Of a stretch of 9,452 bases of DNA, positions 1 through 6,182 are shown piece by piece. The first letter of the stretch is position 1. The number at the start of each line of letters is the position of its first letter. Origin of the DNA: Alphaproteobacteria bacterium (GTDB taxonomy: Bacteria > Pseudomonadota > Alphaproteobacteria > Sphingomonadales > Sphingomonadaceae); contig JAENVZ010000146.1 in assembly GCA_016650315.1 (NCBI GenBank), forward strand, positions 1 through 9,452, written 5' to 3'. The position numbers and the translations under genes are program-made. The notes under the pieces are model-generated. The model did not search any database. It was not told the DNA's origin and worked only from the letters and a program-made list of their open reading frames with translations.

Positions 1-1370
1 GGCTTACGGATTCTGGTACAATCCTCGAACCTGTTATTGGCGTCGGGCGATTCATAGCCGGTGCAAAATAACACCGGGATGCCGCGAAGTTGAAGCGACT
101 CGGCCAATGGATAAACGGGTGTTCCGTTCAGATTGATATCCAATATGGCCGCGTCAGGTGCCTTGGATTCAGACAATAGCTGGTTGGCTTCCTCAATCGT
201 GGCGGCGGGTCCCATCACTGACCAGCCAGCATTCCTGAGTGCTTCCGTCATCTGCATGGCAATCAGCATTTCGTCCTCAACGACGAGCAAATTACCCGTC
301 ACATGTGTGTCGGCATGGGAGGATGCGGAGTCATCTTCGGCTTTTGGTAAAACCAGATCGCAACCCTGCGACCGCATTACGCTTGCCGGCAAATAAGCTG
401 ACACCTGAATGCCTTTTGGATCCCAGTCGATGTTCACTTCGCCACCCAGTTGCAAGCCGGTTACGGTCGTGATCAGGTTGGAACCAAAGCCTTTTTGCTT
501 GGGTGGAGTTACCTCAGGGCCATCGCTTTCGCGCCATGAAAGGTATAATCGGTCAGCGTCCCGTAATTCCCATTCAATATCTACCCGGCCCTGATCTATC
601 GATAGCGAGCCATATTTTACTGCATTTGTAGCAAGTTCATGGATTAAAAGCCCGATAGGCTGAACCGCCTTGGGCGACAACATGACGTCGGGACCATGGC
701 ACTGTACCTGACCAGGGCGTTCATAGGCGGCAACTTCGTCCTGGATGACCTTAAGCAATCGTGCACCGCTCCAGTGATTTTCCGCAAGCAGCGAATGCGC
801 ACGGGCAAGTGCTGATACGCGGCCAGTGACAGCCTCGACAAAGGCATCGCGCGTAGATGCCTTGGTCAGCGATACAAGCGCCTGTACAATAGCGAGCGCG
901 TTTTTTGCCCGATGATCGACTTCACGCGCCAGCAACGACCGAGCCTCCTCATTGGCCTTGCGTTCTGTAATGTCCCGCAAGATGACAGTCGAAAGCCGCT
1001 CATTACCGACTACAGCTTGCGATATGGAGGCCTCAACTGGAAATTCCCTGCCATTGGCGCGCAGTCCGCTTATAGCGCCCAATGCTCCCATCCGCCGGCC
1101 AGTTTCGCCGGTTTTGCCGAAACGGCGAATGTGCCCTTCATGCGCGGCACGAAACCTTTCGGGCAGAAAATTCGAGATAGGCCGACCCAGAGCGATTTTG
1201 CTGTCCATGCCAAACATTGCTTCCGCGGCCGGATTGAAAAATATGACGTTGTGGTCATTGTCGATCGTAATGATCGCGTCCATCGCCGTTGTCACAATGG
1301 CCTCAAGGCGATTCTTGGTTTCTATCGCGGCCTTGAGGGAGGCAGGATCGTTGATATAATTACTGTGCAT
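1..1370 (-). CDS. PAS / HWE-family histidine kinase with C-terminal receiver domain (partial, 3' end off left edge)
   Basis: The frame is open from ATG at 1370 to the left edge, giving 456 residues with no stop. A PAS domain spans about residues 20-137 and ends in the usual DITERK motif. Next comes the HWE/HisKA_2 phosphoacceptor box with VDHRAKNALAIVQAL and candidate phospho-His H153. The ATPase domain follows, with N-box HELATNAVKYG (N249) and the family's W-x-E signature in SWRESDGP (W279, E281). From about residue 360 there is a receiver domain with acidic VVEDE, phosphoacceptor AILDINLNG (D411) and FCTGY (T437); the conserved Lys must lie beyond the edge. No signal peptide or membrane segment is visible, so it should be a cytosolic sensor. 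A Shine-Dalgarno AAGGGG (1377-1382) sits 6 nt before the ATG. Related alphaproteobacterial kinases act in light, redox or general-stress signalling; the signal here cannot be told. Confidence 0.9.
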   Translation of the reverse strand, partial: MHSNYINDPASLKAAIETKNRLEAIVTTAMDAIITIDNDHNVIFFNPAAEAMFGMDSKIALGRPISNFLPERFRAAHEGHIRRFGKTGETGRRMGALGAISGLRANGREFPVEASISQAVVGNERLSTVILRDITERKANEEARSLLAREVDHRAKNALAIVQALVSLTKASTRDAFVEAVTGRVSALARAHSLLAENHWSGARLLKVIQDEVAAYERPGQVQCHGPDVMLSPKAVQPIGLLIHELATNAVKYGSLSIDQGRVDIEWELRDADRLYLSWRESDGPEVTPPKQKGFGSNLITTVTGLQLGGEVNIDWDPKGIQVSAYLPASVMRSQGCDLVLPKAEDDSASSHADTHVTGNLLVVEDEMLIAMQMTEALRNAGWSVMGPAATIEEANQLLSESKAPDAAILDINLNGTPVYPLAESLQLRGIPVLFCTGYESPDANNRFEDCTRIRK

Positions 1371-1405
1371 CACCAGCCCCTTGAGCAAGAGTGCAGAAAC
1401 GTCCT

Positions 1406-1447
1406 CACATTTTCAGGAAATGTGTATTAACAATTACTTGGTGTCAA
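1406..1447 (-). promoter_or_regulatory. Candidate promoter / operator of the histidine kinase gene
   Basis: On the minus strand a perfect -35-like TTGACA lies at 1447-1442. With 17-bp spacing the -10 position would be CACATT (1424-1419), which is a poor match, so the promoter call is weak. That -10 overlaps a perfect 7-bp inverted repeat, CACATTT (1406-1412) and AAATGTG (1418-1424), around a 5-nt spacer. The repeat sits 36-54 nt before the kinase ATG, a natural position for an operator. No GGAAC-type general-stress sigma promoter was recognised here. Confidence 0.3.
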
Positions 1448-1479
1448 CTTTATTCGGGGCTGTATTTTTTCTTGGTTTG

Positions 1480-1527
1480 TTGAAAAATAAAATACCCGCC
1501 TGAACCAATTCGGAACTGGCGGGTATT
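1480..1527 (-). terminator. Rho-independent terminator of the phaA-like thiolase (phaCA) unit
   Basis: A perfect 10-bp inverted repeat, AATACCCGCC (1491-1500) and GGCGGGTATT (1518-1527), encloses a 17-nt loop. Read on the minus strand, the hairpin is followed directly by TTTTATTTTTC, a classical U-rich tail. It lies about 76 nt beyond the thiolase stop, so it ends the thiolase transcript and separates it from the kinase gene. A second, AT-only-rich hairpin with 8-bp arms (1546-1553 and 1565-1572) lies between the stop codon and this terminator and lacks a U tract. Confidence 0.8.
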
Positions 1528-1603
1528 CTGTATGAGTAATTATAGATGGATATCTGTCGTCAATATATCCATTATGGTTCGATTTTCTTGATTATCGGAG
1601 CGT

Positions 1604-2776
1604 TTACCTTTCCAGGCACATCGCGATGCCCATACCGCCGCCGATACACAGTGTCGCAAGGCCTTTACCTGCGTTCCGTTTCTGCATTTCGTACAGCAGG
1701 GTCGTCAGAACACGCGCTCCCGATGCGCCGATCGGATGGCCAATAGCGATTGCGCCGCCGTTCACATTGACCTTGTCTGGATCAAAGCCCAGTTCCTTGC
1801 CAACCGATAACGCCTGCGCTGCAAAAGCCTCATTGGCTTCTATGAGGTCAAGGTCGCCAATCGACCAACCCGCCTTTGCCAGCGCACGTTTCGTTGCAGG
1901 AACAGGACCAATGCCCATGATAGAAGGGTCAACACCCGCATGGGCCCAGCTTGCAACACGGGCAAGCACAGTTGCACCACGCCGGGCGGCTTCCTCGGCC
2001 GTCATCAGGACCAGCGCGGCTGCGCCATCATTGAGGCCGCTGGCGTTGGCAGCGGTGACTGTGCCGTCTTTCTTGAAGGCGGGGCGTACGCCTGTAATGC
2101 TGTCCATTGTAACGCCGGCGCGGATATATTCATCGTCGGCAAAAATGGTTTCGCCCTTGCGCGTTTTGACCGTAACGGGTGAAATTTCATCCTTGAACCG
2201 GCCTGCCGCACGGGCAGCCTCCGCCAGATTCTGCGAACGCACCGCAAAGATGTCCTGTGCCTCGCGGGTGATCTGATATTGTTCGGCGAGGTTTTCGGCC
2301 GTAATGCCCATATGATAGCCATTGAACACGTCGGTCAGGCCATCCTTGATCATGGTGTCGATCATTTCCAGATTGCCCATTTTCTGCCCCTGACGCAGCG
2401 ATTGGCAATGCGCGGACATGGACATGCTTTCCTGTCCGCCGGCAACGACAATGCTCGCGTCGCCAGTGGCGATTGCCTGAACTGCCGAAGCGACCGAACG
2501 CAAGCCGGAACCACAGACCTGGCTAACGCCCCATGCGGGTACTTCTTTGGGAATCCCCGCGGCCATGGCGGCCTGACGCACCGGGTTCTGGCCATGACCA
2601 GCGTTCAGCACCTGTCCCATGATGACTTCGGACACCTCTTCGCCTGCAACGCCGGCCTGCGCCAGTGCGGCCTCTATGGCAATGCGGCCCAGTTCATGCG
2701 CTGGCGTTGTTGCGAATGCGCCAAGGAAGCTGCCGACAGGGGTGCGTTTGGCGGCGGTAATGACGATATCGGGCAT
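1604..2776 (-). CDS. phaA: Acetyl-CoA acetyltransferase (biosynthetic thiolase)
   Basis: This enzyme condenses two acetyl-CoA to acetoacetyl-CoA, the first step of polyhydroxybutyrate synthesis; the reaction is reversible. The protein is 390 aa, the usual thiolase length. Key residues match the family closely: nucleophile C88 in SQVCGSGL, N315 in EANEAF, H347 in GHPIGASG, and C377 in LCIGGGMG before the C-terminus. The spacing is almost identical to the well-studied Zoogloea enzyme (C89, H348, C378). An in-frame TTG lies two codons upstream, but ATG at 2776 is preferred because AGGAGA (2785-2790) is 8 nt before it. The gene begins 46 bp after the phaC-like gene on the same strand, and a terminator follows. 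The PHB role is inferred from these neighbours; it could also serve ketone-body or general acetoacetyl-CoA metabolism. Confidence 0.93.
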   Translation of the reverse strand: MPDIVITAAKRTPVGSFLGAFATTPAHELGRIAIEAALAQAGVAGEEVSEVIMGQVLNAGHGQNPVRQAAMAAGIPKEVPAWGVSQVCGSGLRSVASAVQAIATGDASIVVAGGQESMSMSAHCQSLRQGQKMGNLEMIDTMIKDGLTDVFNGYHMGITAENLAEQYQITREAQDIFAVRSQNLAEAARAAGRFKDEISPVTVKTRKGETIFADDEYIRAGVTMDSITGVRPAFKKDGTVTAANASGLNDGAAALVLMTAEEAARRGATVLARVASWAHAGVDPSIMGIGPVPATKRALAKAGWSIGDLDLIEANEAFAAQALSVGKELGFDPDKVNVNGGAIAIGHPIGASGARVLTTLLYEMQKRNAGKGLATLCIGGGMGIAMCLER

Positions 2777-2822
2777 AATCAACTTCTCCTGAATCCAAAG
2801 TTAGTGAGTTGCGGTCGCCTTA

Positions 2823-3953
2823 TCACCGCCGATTTGATTCCAAAAGCCATTCCGCCAGCGGCGTCCAAAGTTGTTCGCGGGCGCGACCGCCCACAATCAT
2901 ACCGACATGGCCACTGTCGAGGCGCAATTCCTTGCCCCCGCGACTGGCGCTTGCGGCGGGAACTATATGGTCGGTATTGGATATGACGTTGAGGAATGGG
3001 CATTGTAATCCGGCAGGATCGATCATTTCTCCGCCAACCTGCCATTGGCCCTTGCCGCTTTCATTGGCGCCATAGAGCCGTTCAAACAAGTCGCAGCCTG
3101 CGGCATAAGTCAATGGCGCGCCTTCATTGGCCCAGTCTTCCACAACGATGAACGCATTGGCGGCATCGAACCCTTCCGGCATGTCAGCGAACGCAGCATA
3201 TTTCCGGATGGTTCGCCCTGGATCAAGAGTCCAGAAGCCCGATTGCAGCACCTCCATCGGCACATAACCAAGGCGTTCACACATGGGTTTGGCCTTGTCC
3301 CACAGGGCAAGGATCCGCTCCCGATCAGGTGGGGGGAAACCATCAAAGTCCCATGGCGCCGCTATCATGACCAAAGCTGACGTTTCCATCATGGCGCAGG
3401 CCGCCGCCGTCATGGTTCCGCCAAGGCAATATCCGGCGAGGACGGGAGGCTCTTTTAAATCAGCCAACAGTGGGAGAAGGCGTTGCGTGACATGTTCGGC
3501 AAGGCCCAGTTCCCGATCCTCAGCCAACGGAAATCCCCAGTCGACCAGATAGACATTCAGTCCACGCTCACGCAGATAACCGATCAGGGAATTTCTGTCC
3601 GACAGATCCAGGACAACATGTGGATTGATCAGGGAAGGCACGAATATGATGGGTCGTCCCGCACCGCCATAGTGCAGCAATCGCGCCGATCCCGCAGTTG
3701 CAACAATTGCGGCTTTCAGTTCGCGTTTGGTCCGTTTTGCCCATTGATATTTTTTCAGGCCCTCAAAGGCCTTTGCCCTGAAAACTGTGTCATTCTGGGT
3801 CTCTTTCCAGAGAATATCGAGAAAAAGCGGGAGTGGACGGGGACCATGTTGCGGCGCATCATGTTTTGGTGCTATTGCAATATCTTCAATGGCGGGAGTG
3901 GACGTAATGGCAAAAGCCTCAAAATCTTCTGGCGATTCGGAACCGGTCATCAT
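2823..3953 (-). CDS. phaC: PhaC-like polyhydroxyalkanoate synthase, short class III-like alpha/beta-hydrolase form
   Basis: The protein is 376 aa from ATG 3953. It is an alpha/beta-hydrolase of the PHA synthase family, polymerising 3-hydroxyacyl-CoA into granule polyester. The lipase-like box is GYCLGG with Cys as nucleophile (C176), as in true synthases. The rest of the triad is D329 in SNTDHIVP and H350 in DSGHVG. Other family marks are NPHVVLDL and VDWGFP. The length resembles class III PhaC (about 355 aa), not class I (about 560-600 aa), but no phaE partner is visible nearby. It heads a likely phaC-phaA operon. The start is uncertain: TTG 3968, ATG 3953 and ATG 3950 are the only usual start codons upstream of the conserved HGPRPLPLF segment, none has a clear Shine-Dalgarno, and all lie inside the opposite-strand phaR. 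A hydrolase/depolymerase role cannot be excluded by eye. Confidence 0.83.
   Translation of the reverse strand: MMTGSESPEDFEAFAITSTPAIEDIAIAPKHDAPQHGPRPLPLFLDILWKETQNDTVFRAKAFEGLKKYQWAKRTKRELKAAIVATAGSARLLHYGGAGRPIIFVPSLINPHVVLDLSDRNSLIGYLRERGLNVYLVDWGFPLAEDRELGLAEHVTQRLLPLLADLKEPPVLAGYCLGGTMTAAACAMMETSALVMIAAPWDFDGFPPPDRERILALWDKAKPMCERLGYVPMEVLQSGFWTLDPGRTIRKYAAFADMPEGFDAANAFIVVEDWANEGAPLTYAAGCDLFERLYGANESGKGQWQVGGEMIDPAGLQCPFLNVISNTDHIVPAASASRGGKELRLDSGHVGMIVGGRAREQLWTPLAEWLLESNRR
3827..3904. repeat. 13-bp exact direct repeat flanking the phaR upstream region
   Basis: GCGGGAGTGGACG occurs at 3827-3839 and again at 3892-3904, 65 bp apart. The second copy contains the GGGAG ribosome-binding sequence of phaR. 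Because 65 is not a multiple of three, the two copies are read in different frames in the overlapping phaC gene (R-P-L-P versus S-T-P-A). The match is therefore not a repeated peptide. Confidence 0.75.
3850..3881. promoter_or_regulatory. Possible PhaR-type operator (TGC-rich) upstream of phaR
   Basis: TGC-GGC-GCA (3850-3858) is a small inverted repeat with a 3-nt spacer. ATTGCAAT (3874-3881) is a perfect 8-bp palindrome, 25 nt before the phaR ATG. PhaR proteins of other alphaproteobacteria are known to bind TGC-rich sites of the form TGC-N-GCA and to repress their own gene and the phasin gene. The assignment here is inference from position and the short motif only. Confidence 0.3.
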
Positions 3954-4470
3954 CAAGAAATACGCCAATCGCCGGTTGTATAATACGGAAACTTCCAGTT
4001 ACATCACGCTTGACCTGCTATCGAAAATGACCCGCGAAGGCCGGGAATTCGTGGTTGTCGATGCCAAGAGCAATGAGGACATCACGCATAACGTCCTCAC
4101 GCAGATCATCATGGAAGAAGAATCGCGCGGAACCAATATGTTGCCGGTCAACTTTCTCCGGCAGCTTATTTCTATGTACGGTGACTCGATGCAGTCGATG
4201 GTGCCACAATATCTCGAAGCATCGATGGATGCCTTCCGCAAGAACCAGCTCCAGTTTCAGGACGCCATGAAAGGCGCATTTTCCGGCGGTCCGTTCGCGG
4301 AAATGGCCAAACGCAACATAGAGATGCTCGAAGTCGCCACAAGTGCTTTCAAGGGCAAGGTCGGGGAAAAGCCGGGAACGGCATCACCAGAAGCCAAGGA
4401 TGATGAGATCGCTTTGCTGAAGGCTCAGCTTGAAGCGTTGAATTCCAAGATCGAGCGCCTTGGGAAATAA
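3907..4470 (+). CDS. phaR: PHA synthesis repressor PhaR (PHB/PHA accumulation regulator)
   Basis: A 187-aa regulator that binds DNA when free and leaves it when bound to PHA granules, so granule-associated genes follow polymer supply. The N-terminal PHB accumulation DNA-binding domain spans about residues 13-70 and carries the hallmark KKYANRRLYNTETSSYITL followed by DITHNVLTQII. The second domain, about residues 78-125, has LPVNFLRQLISMYGDSMQ and a phasin-like amphipathic stretch. The C-terminus (about 160-187) looks like a coiled coil with leucine spacing (EIALLKAQLEALNSKIERL). ATG 3907 is chosen because GGGAG (3894-3898) lies 8 nt before it; upstream in-frame ATGs at 3787 and 3889 lack such a site and lie within phaC codons. 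It is divergent from phaC-phaA, the expected target pathway. Confidence 0.92.
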   Translation: MAKASKSSGDSEPVIIKKYANRRLYNTETSSYITLDLLSKMTREGREFVVVDAKSNEDITHNVLTQIIMEEESRGTNMLPVNFLRQLISMYGDSMQSMVPQYLEASMDAFRKNQLQFQDAMKGAFSGGPFAEMAKRNIEMLEVATSAFKGKVGEKPGTASPEAKDDEIALLKAQLEALNSKIERLGK

Positions 4471-4605
4471 CGCGGCCTGAAAGCTGCTGAGCGATTGCTC
4501 GCTCGGGCGGAGGCAATTCGCGTCTCGACTCCTTGCAATCTGAATCCTAATGGGCTGGATAAGGCCTTTTGGGCTGCTTTGCCATTTTATGCAGGTCAGG
4601 ACACA
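4471..4605 (+). other. phaR-proS intergenic leader with hairpin
   Basis: This 135-bp gap holds a strong small hairpin: GAGCGA (4489-4494), loop TTGC, TCGCTC (4499-4504). One wobble pair (T4488-G4505) and one further G-C pair (C4487-G4506) extend it. No T tract follows, so it is not a convincing intrinsic terminator; it may be an mRNA-stabilising or attenuating structure in a phaR-proS transcript. The frame is open back to TTG 4495, but that codon sits at the hairpin and the residues from there to 4605 look unlike a ProRS N-terminus, so the segment is treated as non-coding. No separate promoter was recognised. Confidence 0.45.
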
Positions 4606-6132
4606 TTGAAACACGCACTTCCCGTCACACGCGAAAAGGATTTCGCGGCCTGGTATCAAGCCGTTATCAGCGAGGCTGATCTTGCCGAAGAGTCCGGCGT
4701 GCGCGGATGCATGGTGATCCGCCCCTGGGGCTATGGCATCTGGGAACGGATACAGAAGCTGCTTGATGCGGAAATCAAGCGGACGGGGCATGAAAATTGC
4801 TATTTCCCCCTGTTCATTCCGCTGTCCTATTTCGCCAAGGAAGCCGAGCATGTCGATGGTTTCGCCAAAGAAATGGCGGTCGTCACGCATCACAGGCTGA
4901 TCATGCAGGATGGCGCCCTGGTCCCTGATCCCGAAGCGAAACTGGAAGAACCGCTGGTGGTGCGGCCAACATCGGAAACCGTCATTGGCGCAGCATTTTC
5001 GCGTTGGGTGCAGAGCTGGCGCGACCTGCCGGTTCTCATCAACCAGTGGGCCAATGTCGTCCGTTGGGAAATGCGCACCCGCATGTTTCTTCGCACCAGC
5101 GAATTTCTTTGGCAGGAAGGGCATACAGCCCATGCCTCCGCTGAGGAAGCAAAGGAAGAGACGCTGAAAATGCTGGAAGTATATCGCAGCTTTTCGGAAA
5201 GCGCGCTTGCCATGCCTGTGATCGCCGGTGAAAAGCCAGAAAACGAGCGCTTCCCGGGAGCCGAGGCGACCTTTTCCATTGAAGCGATGATGCAGGATGG
5301 CAAGGCGCTGCAAGCTGGCACGTCGCATTTCCTGGGCACGACGTTCAGCAAGGCTCAAAATATTCGTTTCCAGAACCGCGATGGCGAACTGGAACTGGCG
5401 CAGACGACCAGTTGGGGCGTTTCCACCCGCCTGATCGGTGGCGTCATCATGACGCATGGTGACGATGACGGGTTGCGCGTACCGCCAGTCATTGCGCCGC
5501 AACAAATCGTCGTGGTGCCAATGCTGCGCGATCAACCGGAGGATGACGACATCCTTGCGTATTGCCGTGACATCGTGGTGGCGTTGTCGCAATTGACCGT
5601 CTTTGGCGAACCGGTCCGCGCAGTATTGGATAAAAAGGCGATCAAGGCCGCCAACAAGCGTTGGAACTGGGTGAAGAAGGGAGTGCCGGTCATTGTCGAG
5701 GTCGGCGGCCGTGATCTTGCTGCGCACAATGTTTCCGTGCTGCGACGAGACCGGCTCTATGATGACAATGGCAAGCTTGCCAGCGCAACCCTGTCACGCA
5801 CGGCGTTTCTTGAAGGCACAGCGGCGATGCTGGAGAATATTCAGACATCGCTCCACGATCAGGCAAACGATTTTTTACAAGCCAATATTGACCGGTCCAT
5901 TACGGATATTGCGGGCCTGAAGGCGCATTTCACCACACATCCCAAATGTGGCTGGGTCGAGGTGCAATGGAGCAAGCCTACAGGCGCTGTTCTCGATCAG
6001 GTGGTCGAAACGCTGAAAGCTATGAAATTGACGCTGCGCAATGTGCCGTTAAATGCTGCTCCTGCCGATGGAGCTTGCATCTTTACTGGCGCACCGGCGG
6101 TCGAGCGGGTGCTGGTGGGGCGGGCATATTGA
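4606..6132 (+). CDS. proS: Prolyl-tRNA synthetase, archaeal/eukaryal-type (short form without editing insert)
   Basis: An essential cytosolic class II synthetase that charges tRNA-Pro. From TTG 4606 it has 508 aa. N-terminal LPVTREKDFAAWY and GYGIWERIQ are typical of the archaeal/eukaryal-like ProRS group. The proline-pocket motif TSET is at residues 122-125, class II motif 2 at about 153-176 (RWEMRTR...EFLWQEGHTAH), and motif 3 near 269-293 (TSWGVSTRLIGG...HGDDDGL). The anticodon-binding domain follows from about residue 300. The chain ends in a Tyr (GRAY), as in this group, whose C-terminal Tyr reaches the active site. The C-terminal domain keeps only two Cys (C448, C491), so a four-Cys zinc site is absent. 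The start is TTG because the first in-frame ATG (in GCMVIRPWG) is already in the conserved core; AGGTCAGGA lies just upstream. The gene ends at a strong terminator. Confidence 0.94.
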   Translation: MKHALPVTREKDFAAWYQAVISEADLAEESGVRGCMVIRPWGYGIWERIQKLLDAEIKRTGHENCYFPLFIPLSYFAKEAEHVDGFAKEMAVVTHHRLIMQDGALVPDPEAKLEEPLVVRPTSETVIGAAFSRWVQSWRDLPVLINQWANVVRWEMRTRMFLRTSEFLWQEGHTAHASAEEAKEETLKMLEVYRSFSESALAMPVIAGEKPENERFPGAEATFSIEAMMQDGKALQAGTSHFLGTTFSKAQNIRFQNRDGELELAQTTSWGVSTRLIGGVIMTHGDDDGLRVPPVIAPQQIVVVPMLRDQPEDDDILAYCRDIVVALSQLTVFGEPVRAVLDKKAIKAANKRWNWVKKGVPVIVEVGGRDLAAHNVSVLRRDRLYDDNGKLASATLSRTAFLEGTAAMLENIQTSLHDQANDFLQANIDRSITDIAGLKAHFTTHPKCGWVEVQWSKPTGAVLDQVVETLKAMKLTLRNVPLNAAPADGACIFTGAPAVERVLVGRAY

Positions 6133-6135
6133 ACC

Positions 6136-6164
6136 AAAATGGGTCCGGCAATCGGACCCATTTT
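6136..6164. terminator. Bidirectional intrinsic terminator between proS and the convergent thiolase
   Basis: A perfect 12-bp inverted repeat, AAAATGGGTCCG (6136-6147) and CGGACCCATTTT (6153-6164), has a 5-nt GCAAT loop. It has an A tract on one side and a T tract on the other, so it works as a terminator read from either strand. It begins 3 nt after the proS stop and ends 18 nt before the stop of the convergent thiolase. Confidence 0.9.
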
Positions 6165-6182
6165 CAGGTTCTTCACCCGTAA

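Noticed and set aside
912..1430. 172-codon plus-strand frame opposite the histidine kinase
   Set aside because: The minus-strand frame encodes unmistakable PAS and HWE kinase motifs through the same bases.
1626..2276. 216-codon plus-strand frame opposite the phaA-like thiolase
   Set aside because: It mirrors conserved thiolase codons and is not a recognisable protein.
3787..3906. 40-codon N-terminal extension of phaR from ATG 3787
   Set aside because: The extension is Cys/Ser/Gly-rich, unlike PhaR N-termini, lies in conserved phaC codons, and lacks a ribosome-binding site.
3978..3985. TATAAT / TATTAT-like sequence that could be a -10 box for phaC
   Set aside because: It is explained by the conserved Leu-Tyr-Asn-Thr codons of phaR, and no good -35 is present at the right distance; kept only as a remote possibility.
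4384..5727. 447-codon open frame on the minus strand opposite proS and the end of phaR
   Set aside because: It is a shadow of the strongly conserved proS reading frame; its residues (rich in His, Arg, Phe, Gln) resemble no family and there is no supporting start context.
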